Positions 55,032-63,198 of a stretch of DNA of 64,000 bases are shown one piece after another. The stretch's first letter is position 1. Each line of letters begins with the position of its first letter. The stretch covers positions 496,001 through 560,000 of the forward strand of contig NZ_JARXVE010000002.1 of NCBI RefSeq assembly GCF_029893345.1. Reading direction: 5' to 3'. Both the position numbers and the translations under genes were made by a program. The notes beneath the pieces are model-generated. The model was not told the origin of the DNA. It made no database searches and saw only the letters and a program-made list of their open reading frames with translations. This DNA is from Mycolicibacterium frederiksbergense (GTDB lineage: Bacteria > Actinomycetota > Actinomycetes > Mycobacteriales > Mycobacteriaceae).

Positions 55032-56029
55032 TCCGCCCGGGCCGGTAGCGACGCCGGAAGCCCGAACCAGGGCAGCACGCTGTTGTCGAAACGGGTCATG
55101 GCACAGACCCGGTCGCCGGAGACGGTGAGGACGAGCAGCCCGGCGCCGTGTCGGATGCCGCCCCGCGCGCCGCGAAGGTAGGCGCCAAATGCCAACTGGC
55201 CGTTGGCCCGGGTGGGCACCAGATCGTAGTTGCGGCCGGGCCGCAGCACGGCCGCGAAGAACCGGGCGACCACGTCGAGGCCCTGGTACTCGAGCGGGAC
55301 CGGCGGCATCGAGATGGTCACATCGTCGGTGAGCAGCGCGACCAGCGCTTCGACATCACCGGACTGGTAGGCATGCACGAACTTTCGTACCAGCGACTGC
55401 TCGGTGGGTGTGTTCGGGGCGGGTGGCGGTTCGTGCGTGCCCGACGCGGCGAGGCCGCGCTGTAATCCGGCGCGTGCCCGTTTGAGCGCACTGTTCACCG
55501 AATCAATTGTCCCGCCGAGCATTTCAGCTACTTCGGCCGCGTGGTAGCCGAGTACCTCGCGCAGAATGAGTACGGCGCGCTGTCGTGCGGGCAGTAACTG
55601 CAGGGCGGTGATGAAGGCGAGTGAGATCGCTTCGGTTTGTTCGTAGCGCGCTTCGGGCCCCAGCGGCGCCGTCGTTGCGCCCTCGAGAAGCTCGTCCGGA
55701 TACGGCTCCAGCCACACGACTTCGCTGAGTCGAGTTGGCTCGGGCGGTTCGATTTCTTTGATGTCCCACTCCCTGGCCGGGCGTCGCTTGGCGGAGCGAA
55801 GCGCGTTGAGGCACCGGTTGGTGGCGATCCGGTAGAGCCAGGTGCGGACCGATGCGCGATCTTCGAATCCGGCAAGGCCCTGCCACGCGGACAGCATGGT
55901 GTCCTGCACCGCGTCCTCGGCGTCCTGCAGTGACCCGAGCATCCGGTAACAGTGCACCTGCAGCTCACGCCGGTGTGGCTCGGTCAGCTGCCGAAACGCG
56001 TCGCCGTCCCCGGCGCGCGCCCTGCTCAT
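55028..56029 (-). CDS. ECF sigma factor with SnoaL-like C-terminal domain
   Basis: A 333-residue ECF sigma factor. Region 2 contains GSLQDAEDAVQDTMLSAWQ and TWLYRIATNRCLNAL. Region 4 contains LLPARQRAVLILREVLGYHAAE. A SnoaL/NTF2-like domain (about 215-325) extends the C-terminus, as in SigG/SigJ-type factors, and may replace an anti-sigma as the regulatory part. The start is ATG 56029 or GTG 56038. It is divergent from an SDR-DUF899 operon across a strong inverted repeat, so that operon is a likely target. Confidence 0.9.
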   Translation of the reverse strand: MSRARAGDGDAFRQLTEPHRRELQVHCYRMLGSLQDAEDAVQDTMLSAWQGLAGFEDRASVRTWLYRIATNRCLNALRSAKRRPAREWDIKEIEPPEPTRLSEVVWLEPYPDELLEGATTAPLGPEARYEQTEAISLAFITALQLLPARQRAVLILREVLGYHAAEVAEMLGGTIDSVNSALKRARAGLQRGLAASGTHEPPPAPNTPTEQSLVRKFVHAYQSGDVEALVALLTDDVTISMPPVPLEYQGLDVVARFFAAVLRPGRNYDLVPTRANGQLAFGAYLRGARGGIRHGAGLLVLTVSGDRVCAMTRFDNSVLPWFGLPASLPARAD

Positions 56030-56086
56030 CAGGTTCACCGCTCCCGCTTCCTGTCGCGTCACATCAATACAGACACCCGCCGGGCC

Positions 56087-56119
56087 GAAAACTGGGCGCG
56101 CGGAGACCGCCCAGTTTTC
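56087..56119. promoter_or_regulatory. 12-bp inverted repeat in divergent promoter region
   Basis: GAAAACTGGGCG (56087-56098) and its exact reverse complement (56108-56119) are separated by nine bases. They lie midway between the divergent ECF sigma gene and the SDR gene. This is operator-like and may bind a dimeric regulator controlling both directions. Confidence 0.6.
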
Positions 56120-56167
56120 CGGTGCCGCGGGGTCTACCCCGTCAAAAGCGAAAAAGGAGGCGGCGAC

Positions 56168-56920
56168 ATGACCAACAACGACATCACGGGCAGCACGGCG
56201 ATCGTGACCGGAGCGGGCCGCGGATTGGGCCGGGGGATAGCGACAGCATTGGCGGGCGCCGGCGCGCGCGTCGTCGGCGTCGCCAGGACCGGCGGACAAC
56301 TCGAGGAGGTGCGCACGGAGCTGGGCGATGCGTTCATCGCGGTGACCGCCGACGCGGCCGATCCTGCGACGGCCACCCGGCTCATCGACGAGTACCGGCC
56401 GCGCACCGTGGTGCTGTGTGCCGGGGCGGCCCCGCGGATGAGTCCACTCACCGAACAGACCTGGAACAGCTTCAGCGAGAACTGGCATGTCGATGTGGCG
56501 CAGGCGTTCCATTGGATCCGCTACGCGCTGCAGCGCCCGCTCGCACCGGGCAGCACGGTGATCGCGATATCGAGCGGCGCGGTGCTCTACGGCTCGCCGC
56601 TGAGCGGCGGCTATGCAGGAGCCAAGGCGACCGTCCGATTCATTGCCGACTACGCCGCCGCCGAATCGCAGCGGGCCGGGCTCGGTGTCAACGTGGTGGC
56701 CGTGCTGCCGCAGCTGACGCCGGCCACCGAGTTGGGCGCGGCCGCAGTGGCGGCCTATGCCGAGGCTGCAGGTGTCGAGCCGGACACCTTCGTGGCGCGG
56801 CGTGGAGCCGTGCTCACCCCCGAGCAGGCCGGCAAATCGATCCTCGAGCTCGCCACCAACGGGGATCCAGACCACCGTGCGTACCTGTTGCGTGCGGACG
56901 GACTCACCCAATTACCGTGA
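56168..56920 (+). CDS. Short-chain dehydrogenase/reductase
   Basis: A 250-residue classical SDR: cofactor motif TGAGRGLGRG, VLCAGAAPRM in the NAG position, and SSGAVLYG...YAGAKA with Ser, Tyr and Lys. A perfect AAGGAGG lies eight bases before the ATG, so it is well expressed when transcribed. It is followed 17 bases later by a DUF899 gene and faces an ECF sigma gene. The pair may be part of that sigma factor's stress response (inference). Confidence 0.87.
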   Translation: MTNNDITGSTAIVTGAGRGLGRGIATALAGAGARVVGVARTGGQLEEVRTELGDAFIAVTADAADPATATRLIDEYRPRTVVLCAGAAPRMSPLTEQTWNSFSENWHVDVAQAFHWIRYALQRPLAPGSTVIAISSGAVLYGSPLSGGYAGAKATVRFIADYAAAESQRAGLGVNVVAVLPQLTPATELGAAAVAAYAEAAGVEPDTFVARRGAVLTPEQAGKSILELATNGDPDHRAYLLRADGLTQLP

Positions 56921-56937
56921 GCAGAAGGGATATTGAG

Positions 56938-57678
56938 ATGAACACACCTCCGGTCGTGACAGCACAGGAATGGCACGACGCCCGCCAACGCCTGCTGGTG
57001 AAAGAGAAGGCACACACCCGGGCCGGTGACGCCCTGGCCGCCGAGCGCCGGCAGATGCCGTGGCTGGCAGTACAACAGCCGTACACCTTCGACGGACCCG
57101 ACGGACCGGTGAGCCTGCTCGACCTGTTCGCCGGCCGTCGGCAACTTATCGTCTACCGGGCATTCTTCGAGCCAGGCGTTTACGGCTGGCCCGAGCATGC
57201 CTGCCGCGGCTGCTCGATGCTCGCCGATCACGTCGGAAACCTCGCGCATCTGAACGCCCGAGACACCACCCTGGTGTTCGTGTCGCGCGCGCCACAGCCC
57301 GATATCGACCGGCTCAAGGCCGCGATGGGTTGGGATATTCCGTGGTACACCATCACCGACACCTTCGACGCGGACTTCGGAGTCGACGAATGGCACGGCA
57401 CCAACGCGTTCATCCGAAACGGAGCACAGGTGTACCGGACGTACTTCGTGGACAATCGCGGCGACGAGGTGTTCGGCAACACTTGGAGCTACCTCGACAT
57501 CACCGCGCTTGGGCGCCAGGAGGATTGGGAGGAATCGCCCGACGGTTATCCGCAGACTCCGCCGTATCAGTGGTGGAACTGGCACGACGAGTACGAGCGC
57601 CCGGCAGCGCCCGACGAATGGAATGCCCGAGTCGCCGCGGCCCAGGAGTTGTTCAACGCCGACCGGGGAGCCTCCTGA
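56938..57678 (+). CDS. DUF899 thioredoxin-like family protein
   Basis: A 246-residue protein of the DUF899 family, which has a thioredoxin-like fold. Marks are the N-terminal EWHDARQRLLVKEKAHTRA, the ACRGCSMLADH motif (CxxC, redox-capable), VFVSRAPQPDIDRLK and a C-terminal WWNWHDEY. The ATG is preceded by AAGGGA. It is the second gene of the SDR operon. Biochemical function is not established. Confidence 0.82.
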   Translation: MNTPPVVTAQEWHDARQRLLVKEKAHTRAGDALAAERRQMPWLAVQQPYTFDGPDGPVSLLDLFAGRRQLIVYRAFFEPGVYGWPEHACRGCSMLADHVGNLAHLNARDTTLVFVSRAPQPDIDRLKAAMGWDIPWYTITDTFDADFGVDEWHGTNAFIRNGAQVYRTYFVDNRGDEVFGNTWSYLDITALGRQEDWEESPDGYPQTPPYQWWNWHDEYERPAAPDEWNARVAAAQELFNADRGAS

Positions 57679-57762
57679 CCGCACATCCACCGGTCGAGCA
57701 CCCCCGAACGCCTTCCGTCCAGCTCTATACTTTGTCCACCCGTGGCCGGTATGGGAGCACTT

Positions 57763-58968
57763 ATGGTCGGACAGGATCAGCCCGCGGTACGTCTCGGCTT
57801 CGCCCTCCAGTGGGCCTTGCGCGCAGTGTTGGTGGGCTATGTCGGCCTAACCCTGCTGATCCAACCGCCCGAGAGCCAGAGATGGATTTGTGTGCTGACC
57901 CTGGTCGGCTACGTCGCGGCGTTCGGGGCCTGGACCGCGTGGGTGCTGGGTCGTGCCGCACGGTCCGGGGGCGACAGCCACCGACGGATCGCGCTACTGA
58001 TGCTGGCCGCGGACGTAGCGTTGGTGTCGATTCTCTCGGTGCTCACCGGCATCACATCGCCGGACAGCTGGACGTCAAATGTCTTGCGGACCGGGCTTTT
58101 CCTGATTCCGTTGATCGCGGCCGCGCAACTGGATCCGTATCTCAGTGGCGTGACAGCTATTCCGACCGTCGCCGCGTACCTCGGGGTCAGCTGGATCAAC
58201 CAGGCCGGCAATGAGGAGCCGTGGTCGTCGATTCTGCTGAACGCGACCGTGTTGACGGGCCTGGCCGCCGGTTCGGTGGCGCTGTCGCGCATCCAGCGGT
58301 CGAAGGTTGAGACCATCGAAGACCTGGCCACGCAACGGACACAGTTGCTCGAGGATGTCCTCGGCTTGGAAAAGCGTGAACGGCAAGCCCTGTCGGAACG
58401 CCTGCACGACGGCGCCCTGCAGTACGTCCTCGTCGCGCGGGGGGACCTGGAGGACGCCCGGACCGGCTCGTCGCAGGGCTTCGATCTGGTCGAAACCGCT
58501 CTCAAGGAGTGTTCTGCGCTGCTGCGCGACGTGGTCAGGGAGTTGCACCCGGAGGTGCTCGCGCGGTCCGGTTTGAAAGCGGCGATTGCGGCACTGGCGG
58601 ACAGCATCGCTGCCCGTACCGAACTCGTAGTCGATCTCGACGCGACCACCTGGCCCGAAGATCTGCGAACCGAAACCGACTATCTGCTCTACAGCGCGGC
58701 TCGGGAGTTCACCACCAACGTCATCAAGCATGCCCAGGCGGGCGCGGTCCGCATCGAGCTTCGCCGCGAGGCCGGGCAGGCGCGGCTGCGAATCGTCGAT
58801 GACGGCGTGGGTATCTCCGAGGCGCGGGTGGCCCAAAGCGTCGAGGGCGGGCATATCGGCGTTGCGTCGATCCGCACCAAGGTCCTTGCCTGCGGAGGAC
58901 AGTTCGATGTGCGCGCCACCGGTGCGGGCACGGAAGCAGCCGTCACCGTGCCGCTCTCGCCAAGCTGA
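57763..58968 (+). CDS. Orphan sensor histidine kinase (NarL/HisKA_3 type)
   Basis: A 401-residue membrane histidine kinase. Five to six membrane helices (about 10-180) form the sensor. The dimerisation helix has the phosphorylated His in ERLHDGALQYVL, followed by a HATPase with EFTTNVIKHAQAG (N box) and RIVDDGVGI (G1). No response regulator gene is next to it, which is unusual for this class. ATG at 57763 has GGGAG upstream; GTG 57742 and ATG 57751 are also in frame. Confidence 0.85.
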   Translation: MVGQDQPAVRLGFALQWALRAVLVGYVGLTLLIQPPESQRWICVLTLVGYVAAFGAWTAWVLGRAARSGGDSHRRIALLMLAADVALVSILSVLTGITSPDSWTSNVLRTGLFLIPLIAAAQLDPYLSGVTAIPTVAAYLGVSWINQAGNEEPWSSILLNATVLTGLAAGSVALSRIQRSKVETIEDLATQRTQLLEDVLGLEKRERQALSERLHDGALQYVLVARGDLEDARTGSSQGFDLVETALKECSALLRDVVRELHPEVLARSGLKAAIAALADSIAARTELVVDLDATTWPEDLRTETDYLLYSAAREFTTNVIKHAQAGAVRIELRREAGQARLRIVDDGVGISEARVAQSVEGGHIGVASIRTKVLACGGQFDVRATGAGTEAAVTVPLSPS

Positions 58969-58998
58969 TCGAGATATCGGCAGGCTGTTGGCGGGCGG

Positions 58999-59247
58999 CT
59001 AGGACGGTCCGATAGGCCGGCTCGATCGCGCCGCCGCCCGCTCGGCCGCCTTGGAGTGCTCGGCGGCCGTGACCACCACCGCGTCCGGGCCGGGGTAAAC
59101 CGTCGCCTCGTGGCCGGTGACCAGCCACCGCACCACATAGGGCGGGGACCCGTCTTCGGCGCGCACTTCGAGGATCTCGGCGTGCTGCTCGTGCCTATCG
59201 GTGGTGGTGCCTTTGACTACCAGGAAATCGCCGACGTGCGCTTTCAT
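58999..59247 (-). CDS. DUF1918 domain protein
   Basis: An 82-residue protein of the DUF1918 family, common in actinobacteria. It has an SH3-like beta pattern (MKAHVGDFLVV, then DGSPPYVVRWLVTGHEATVYPG) and a short Ala/Arg-rich tail. Function is unknown. ATG has AAGGGAG upstream. It is convergent with the histidine kinase gene. Confidence 0.85.
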   Translation of the reverse strand: MKAHVGDFLVVKGTTTDRHEQHAEILEVRAEDGSPPYVVRWLVTGHEATVYPGPDAVVVTAAEHSKAAERAAARSSRPIGPS

Positions 59248-59327
59248 CGTCCGCTCCCTTCGCCGTACCCGGCGGACACTCCTATCGTGCGCGCACCGGG
59301 GCGCGGTGGGAACCGTTGACCGCAGAT

Positions 59328-59696
59328 TCAAATGTGAACATTGCGCAGGCCGACGGCGTTGCGCAGCCCCGAGCAGTTGTAGCAACCCACACACCCGACA
59401 CAGTCGCGGCAGCGTGCGCAACCCAGGCAGCCCACGCAGCGCAGGCAGGCGAAACAACCGATACAGGCCAGACAGCCCAGCATCGCGAACGAGAATGCGG
59501 TGAGCACACTTCCGGCCACCCCGGCACTGGACACGGTTGCGGCCGACCCGGCCACCCCGGCGCTGGCAGCGGTTGCCGCCGACCCGGCCACCCCGGCACT
59601 GGACACGGTTGCGGCCGACCCAGCCACCCCGGCACTGGCCGCAGTGGCCACCGACCCGGCGACGGCGACGCTGTGGTGGGTGGCCCGGGATCGCAT
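59328..59696 (-). CDS. Cysteine-every-third-residue repeat protein
   Basis: A 122-residue protein in two parts. Residues about 12-62 are four 12-residue repeats (AGVAGSAATVSS type) made only of Ala, Gly, Ser, Val and Thr, encoded by a 36-bp tandem repeat. Residues about 75-110 hold 12 cysteines at strict three-residue spacing (CLACIGCFACLRCVGC and onwards), then a tail GLRNAVGLRNVHI. The pattern suggests a metal- or disulfide-rich solenoid or pentapeptide-like fold, perhaps anchored by the hydrophobic middle (VLTAFSFAMLG). It starts eight bases after the SDR stop on the same strand, so they are likely cotranscribed. Family and function are not established. Confidence 0.65.
   Translation of the reverse strand: MRSRATHHSVAVAGSVATAASAGVAGSAATVSSAGVAGSAATAASAGVAGSAATVSSAGVAGSVLTAFSFAMLGCLACIGCFACLRCVGCLGCARCRDCVGCVGCYNCSGLRNAVGLRNVHI
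59521..59664. repeat. 36-bp tandem repeat, four copies, in-frame
   Basis: Units 59521-59556, 59557-59592, 59593-59628 and 59629-59664 share CCGGC.CTGG...CGGTTGC and GACCC.GCCACC blocks. Units one and three are nearly identical, and unit four is the most divergent. The period is a multiple of three, so copy-number changes would keep the reading frame of the Cys-repeat protein. Confidence 0.9.
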
Positions 59697-59704
59697 GACG
59701 GCGC

Positions 59705-60445
59705 TTACCCAGCCGTCTTTCCGGCGTCGACGATGTACACCGCGCCATGCACGGCGGCCGCATCGTCACTGGCCAGAAACGCGATGGTCTTCGCGACGTC
59801 GGCGACGTCCATCATTCCGCGGGGCGCGGCGATCCGCATGATCAGATTCCAGTCCGCGTTCTCCGGCGCGGCGAACTCGGTGGTCTGTGCCGTCAGCATC
59901 CCGCCCGGGCACACCGCATTGACCCGAAGGCGTTCGGAGGTGAACTCGATCGCCAGCGCCCGGGTGAGCCCGACCAGTCCGTGCTTGGCCGCGCAATAGC
60001 CCGCCGAGTACACCTCGCCCTCGATCCCGGCGATCGACGCGACATTGACGATGCTGCCGCCGGCCTCCAGCAGGTGCGGCAGGGCCGCGCGGCAGAGGAA
60101 GAACGGGCCGTTGAGGTTGACCGCCAGGTCTTTGTCCCAATCCTCGTCGGTCACCGACACGGTATGGCGCATCTGATGAAAGCCCGCAACGTTGATCAAC
60201 GCGTCCAGCCGGCCGAATTCGGCGACGCACTGCGCCACCGCGTCCCGGCAGGCCTCCGACGACGAGATGTCCACCGACGCATACTTGCCACCCGGCACGT
60301 CGTCGAACACCTCGGCCATCCGTTCGGCGTCGCGGGCGATGCCGAACACCGACGCGCCGCGCGCGGCGAACAACTGGGCCACCGCCGCGCCGAGACCCGA
60401 TGAGGCCCCGGTGACCAACGCGACCTTTCCCTCCAGAGCAGTCAT
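59705..60445 (-). CDS. Short-chain dehydrogenase/reductase
   Basis: A 246-residue classical SDR: TGASSGLGAA cofactor loop, INVAGFHQMR (NAG-like), VASIAGIEGE and YCAAKHGLV with Ser, Tyr and Lys, then the usual CPGGMLT turn. NAD(P)-dependent oxidation or reduction of an unknown substrate. The Cys-repeat protein gene follows directly on the same strand. It is divergent from a secreted-protein gene. Confidence 0.88.
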   Translation of the reverse strand: MTALEGKVALVTGASSGLGAAVAQLFAARGASVFGIARDAERMAEVFDDVPGGKYASVDISSSEACRDAVAQCVAEFGRLDALINVAGFHQMRHTVSVTDEDWDKDLAVNLNGPFFLCRAALPHLLEAGGSIVNVASIAGIEGEVYSAGYCAAKHGLVGLTRALAIEFTSERLRVNAVCPGGMLTAQTTEFAAPENADWNLIMRIAAPRGMMDVADVAKTIAFLASDDAAAVHGAVYIVDAGKTAG

Positions 60446-60565
60446 GGGTTAGACCCTCTCACGCGGCCGGTGGGGATCGAATGGGTGTCGATCAAACTGG
60501 TCCCGCACAGCAACCTGGAACATACCGGTGACGTTGCTTGCCGAAGGCTGCGATACTCACCCACT

Positions 60566-61102
60566 GTGACGTTCAAGCGCATGGCTGCTGCGACCGCCTT
60601 CATGTCCGCCCTCGGAATGACCCTCGCCTTCGGGTTGGCCGGCCCGGCTCAGGCCGGCGAGCCGGTGATGGAGGGTGTCTACAGCTACAACCAGGAAGGC
60701 CTGAGCGCCGAGACCTGGGGTATATACCCGTCCTGTGTGCCCACCGTGGGAGATCTGCGGGAGCCGCTGGAACTGGCGGTGGCGTGCCGGCTCCACGTGG
60801 AGACGACCCGAGGCACCGTGGGCGGCGACGCCAGGCTCGTCAGCGGCCAGTGGACCTACTCGACGCCGGTCCTGAAGGGCATCAAATGCGCGGACGGCAA
60901 GTGGGCGTCGACCAATGAGACCTACAAGTTCGATGATGTGACGCTGACCGGCACCCGCACCGTGGCCAACAACGCCGACTGCGGGCTGGCTCCCGCGCTG
61001 CACACCTTCCCGTTCACCTTGACGTACAAGGGGCCCTTGCCGATTCCGGTCGAGCGCTACCCACTGATTTGTGACAACTTTGGCGTGCGGTTGTGCAGCT
61101 GA
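60566..61102 (+). CDS. Secreted hypothetical protein
   Basis: A 178-residue exported protein. A clear signal peptide (KRMAAATAFMSALGM, ending GPAQA before GEPVMEG) is followed by a small beta-rich domain with six cysteines (for example YPSCVPTVG, AVACRLH, GIKCADGKW, ICDNFGVRLCS). This resembles unnamed secreted proteins of mycobacteria. The GTG at 60566 was chosen; ATG 60581 would still leave a signal. It overlaps the DUF4185 gene by ten bases. Confidence 0.72.
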   Translation: MTFKRMAAATAFMSALGMTLAFGLAGPAQAGEPVMEGVYSYNQEGLSAETWGIYPSCVPTVGDLREPLELAVACRLHVETTRGTVGGDARLVSGQWTYSTPVLKGIKCADGKWASTNETYKFDDVTLTGTRTVANNADCGLAPALHTFPFTLTYKGPLPIPVERYPLICDNFGVRLCS

Positions 61103-62211
61103 GCCGGGGACCCCACCCCGGCCGCCCCGCATTGGGGCGTTCGCTTCCACTGCTCAACGGCAAGGTCGCCGATCTCACCGGACCACGACGGACCGGTCGG
61201 TTCGGCGTCGCCTGCACGGATCTGGGCGCCTCGGTGCTGGCTCCCAACGGCAAGCTGGTGTCGGTATTCGGTGACACTTTCTCCGGACGCCGGGTCGGTC
61301 AGGGCGACTGGCGGTCGCCGATAGTGCTCATCGGCACCGGTGACGCCAACCACGAGATCATCTACGAACGGGCCGGCGGTCCGAACCCGGCGTATGCGCA
61401 GCAACTGTGGGAATTCATCCACGATGACGCGGCATCGGGCTGGAGTCGCAGCGGGATCAGCACCGTCATCCCGTCGGATCTGCTGTGCGTCGGCGATGCC
61501 ATCTACCTGCACGCGATCGTCAACCGTGGCTTCGGCAACGTGATTTGGACCGAGATCTGGCGCTCCGACGACTGCGGCATCTCGTGGACACACCTGGGGG
61601 AGCAGGCCAAGTTTCCCGCCGATATGCACGGTGGGTACGCCCAGTGCTGGTCCTGGGACTTCGATCCCGATGACGGCTGGGTTTACGTGGCGGCCACCGG
61701 ATTTCAGCGTGACAAGGGCATTGTGCTGATGCGGGTGCGCCCGGAGCGGATCGGCCAGCGTTCGCAGTACCTCAGTTGGGGATACACCGGCACCCGCTGG
61801 GAATGGGGCCGGCAGGCCACACCCATCACTCCGGCCGGGGAACGTTGGGGGGAGCTGAGTTTGCGCCGGATGGCGCCCGGCAAGTGGATACTCGGCGGGT
61901 TTCTGGCATCGAGTTATGCCCTGGGCTACCGCGTGGTCGCGTCCCCGGTCGCCAATATGCACACCACCCCGATCCAAACCCCGGTCATCGGGTCATCTTG
62001 GCGCGGTGAAGACCACGACCAGAGCCAAGTGGCCCAACTCTATGGCGGCTATGTGCTGCCCGGCTCGCGCTTGGACATTCAAGGCGGAATCGGCCTGGTG
62101 GTGTCGCAGTGGCATACGGACACTGGATGGCCTTACCGGGCAATGCAATTCAAGGCCCAGTTGAAGGACACCGCCAAGACCCGGCAGCCACCTGACCCGG
62201 TCAATCTGTGA
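61093..62211 (+). CDS. DUF4185 domain protein
   Basis: A 372-residue protein of the DUF4185 family (five-bladed propeller-like, related to glycoside-hydrolase-like folds). Blocks are RFGVACTDLGASVLAPNG, VFGDTFSGR, WTEIWRSDDCGISWTH and YGGYVLPGSRLD. DUF4185 occurs in mycobacterial and mycobacteriophage proteins, and some members act on arabinan in the cell wall; activity here is inferred. The GTG start overlaps the secreted-protein gene by ten bases, and no own signal peptide is obvious, which is odd if it acts outside. Confidence 0.8.
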   Translation: MQLSRGPHPGRPALGRSLPLLNGKVADLTGPRRTGRFGVACTDLGASVLAPNGKLVSVFGDTFSGRRVGQGDWRSPIVLIGTGDANHEIIYERAGGPNPAYAQQLWEFIHDDAASGWSRSGISTVIPSDLLCVGDAIYLHAIVNRGFGNVIWTEIWRSDDCGISWTHLGEQAKFPADMHGGYAQCWSWDFDPDDGWVYVAATGFQRDKGIVLMRVRPERIGQRSQYLSWGYTGTRWEWGRQATPITPAGERWGELSLRRMAPGKWILGGFLASSYALGYRVVASPVANMHTTPIQTPVIGSSWRGEDHDQSQVAQLYGGYVLPGSRLDIQGGIGLVVSQWHTDTGWPYRAMQFKAQLKDTAKTRQPPDPVNL

Positions 62212-62214
62212 TCG

Positions 62215-62961
62215 TCAGGCGGTGAATCCGCCGTCGACGTTCCAGTTCGCCCCCGTGACATATCTGGACTCCGGGCCGGCCAGGAAGCTCACCACCGCGG
62301 CGACGTCGCTGGTGTGCCCGTAACGGCCCAGCGCGGTGACTTGCTTTAAGGCATCGGCGAATTCGCCTTCGTCGGGGTTCAGCTCCGTGGCGATCGGACC
62401 CGGTTGCACGTTGTTGACAGTGATGCCGCGAGGTCCCAATTCGCGGGCCAGTCCGCGGGTCAGGGACGACACCGCGCCCTTGGTCATGGCGTACACCGCG
62501 GTTCCATCCGTCGGCACCCGGTCGGCGTTGATGCTGCCGATGTTGATGATCCGGGAACCCTCGCCGAGGTGGCCGACCGCGCTGCGGATGGCCGCGTACA
62601 CGCCGCCGATATTGATCGCCACGAGGCGGTCGAACTGCTCCTGCGGGAACTCGTCGATCGGTGCGATGTGGGCAGTGCCGGCATTGTTGACCAGGATGTC
62701 GAGCCCGCCAAAGGCGGCCACCGTCTGCTCCACCGCGGCCGCCACCTGCACCGGGTCGGCGCTGTCGGCGTGAATGGCCACGGCTTTCGCGCCCGTCGCG
62801 GTCACCTCGCCCACCAGTTTGTCTGCCTCGACCGCAGAAGACCCGTAGGTGAACGCCACCGCAGCGCCGTCGGCGGCGAGTCTTCGCACGATTTCGGCGC
62901 CGATTCCGCGTGACCCGCCGGTGACCAGTGCACGCCGTCCGGTTAATGGTGTTGTGCTCAT
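62215..62961 (-). CDS. Short-chain dehydrogenase/reductase
   Basis: A 248-residue classical SDR of the FabG/3-oxoacyl-reductase type: TGGSRGIGAE, NNAGTAH, INIGSINAD and YAMTKGAV with Ser, Tyr and Lys, and the C-terminal NVDGGFTA. The ATG at 62961 has GAAGGG upstream; the ATG at 62976 would add five residues. It is convergent with the DUF4185 gene, four bases apart. The substrate is unknown. Confidence 0.88.
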   Translation of the reverse strand: MSTTPLTGRRALVTGGSRGIGAEIVRRLAADGAAVAFTYGSSAVEADKLVGEVTATGAKAVAIHADSADPVQVAAAVEQTVAAFGGLDILVNNAGTAHIAPIDEFPQEQFDRLVAINIGGVYAAIRSAVGHLGEGSRIINIGSINADRVPTDGTAVYAMTKGAVSSLTRGLARELGPRGITVNNVQPGPIATELNPDEGEFADALKQVTALGRYGHTSDVAAVVSFLAGPESRYVTGANWNVDGGFTA

Positions 62962-63198
62962 GGAAATGCCCTTCATGCTGTTCCATCGGCTGGTTCGAGC
63001 CGACAGTCAACTACGACGCTGGGCGCGCGGCGGTTGATCCCGGCTGTGACTGGTATCACATTCGCGGGGTCTGGCGGTTTTTGACCGACGCTGACACATG
63101 GTTGCTGGTTCATCGGATTGGCGCTGTCTCCCAAATGATTAGCGCGAAGACACGGCCGAATCGGCCCGCAATGGTAGCGACTGCACTTATGGTGATCG

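Noticed and set aside
59316..59999. Plus-strand frame rich in Gly, His, Pro and Cys opposite the Cys-repeat gene
   Set aside because: It continues into the antisense of the SDR gene and has no start context; the minus-strand frame has ordered Cys spacing and a gene-like position.
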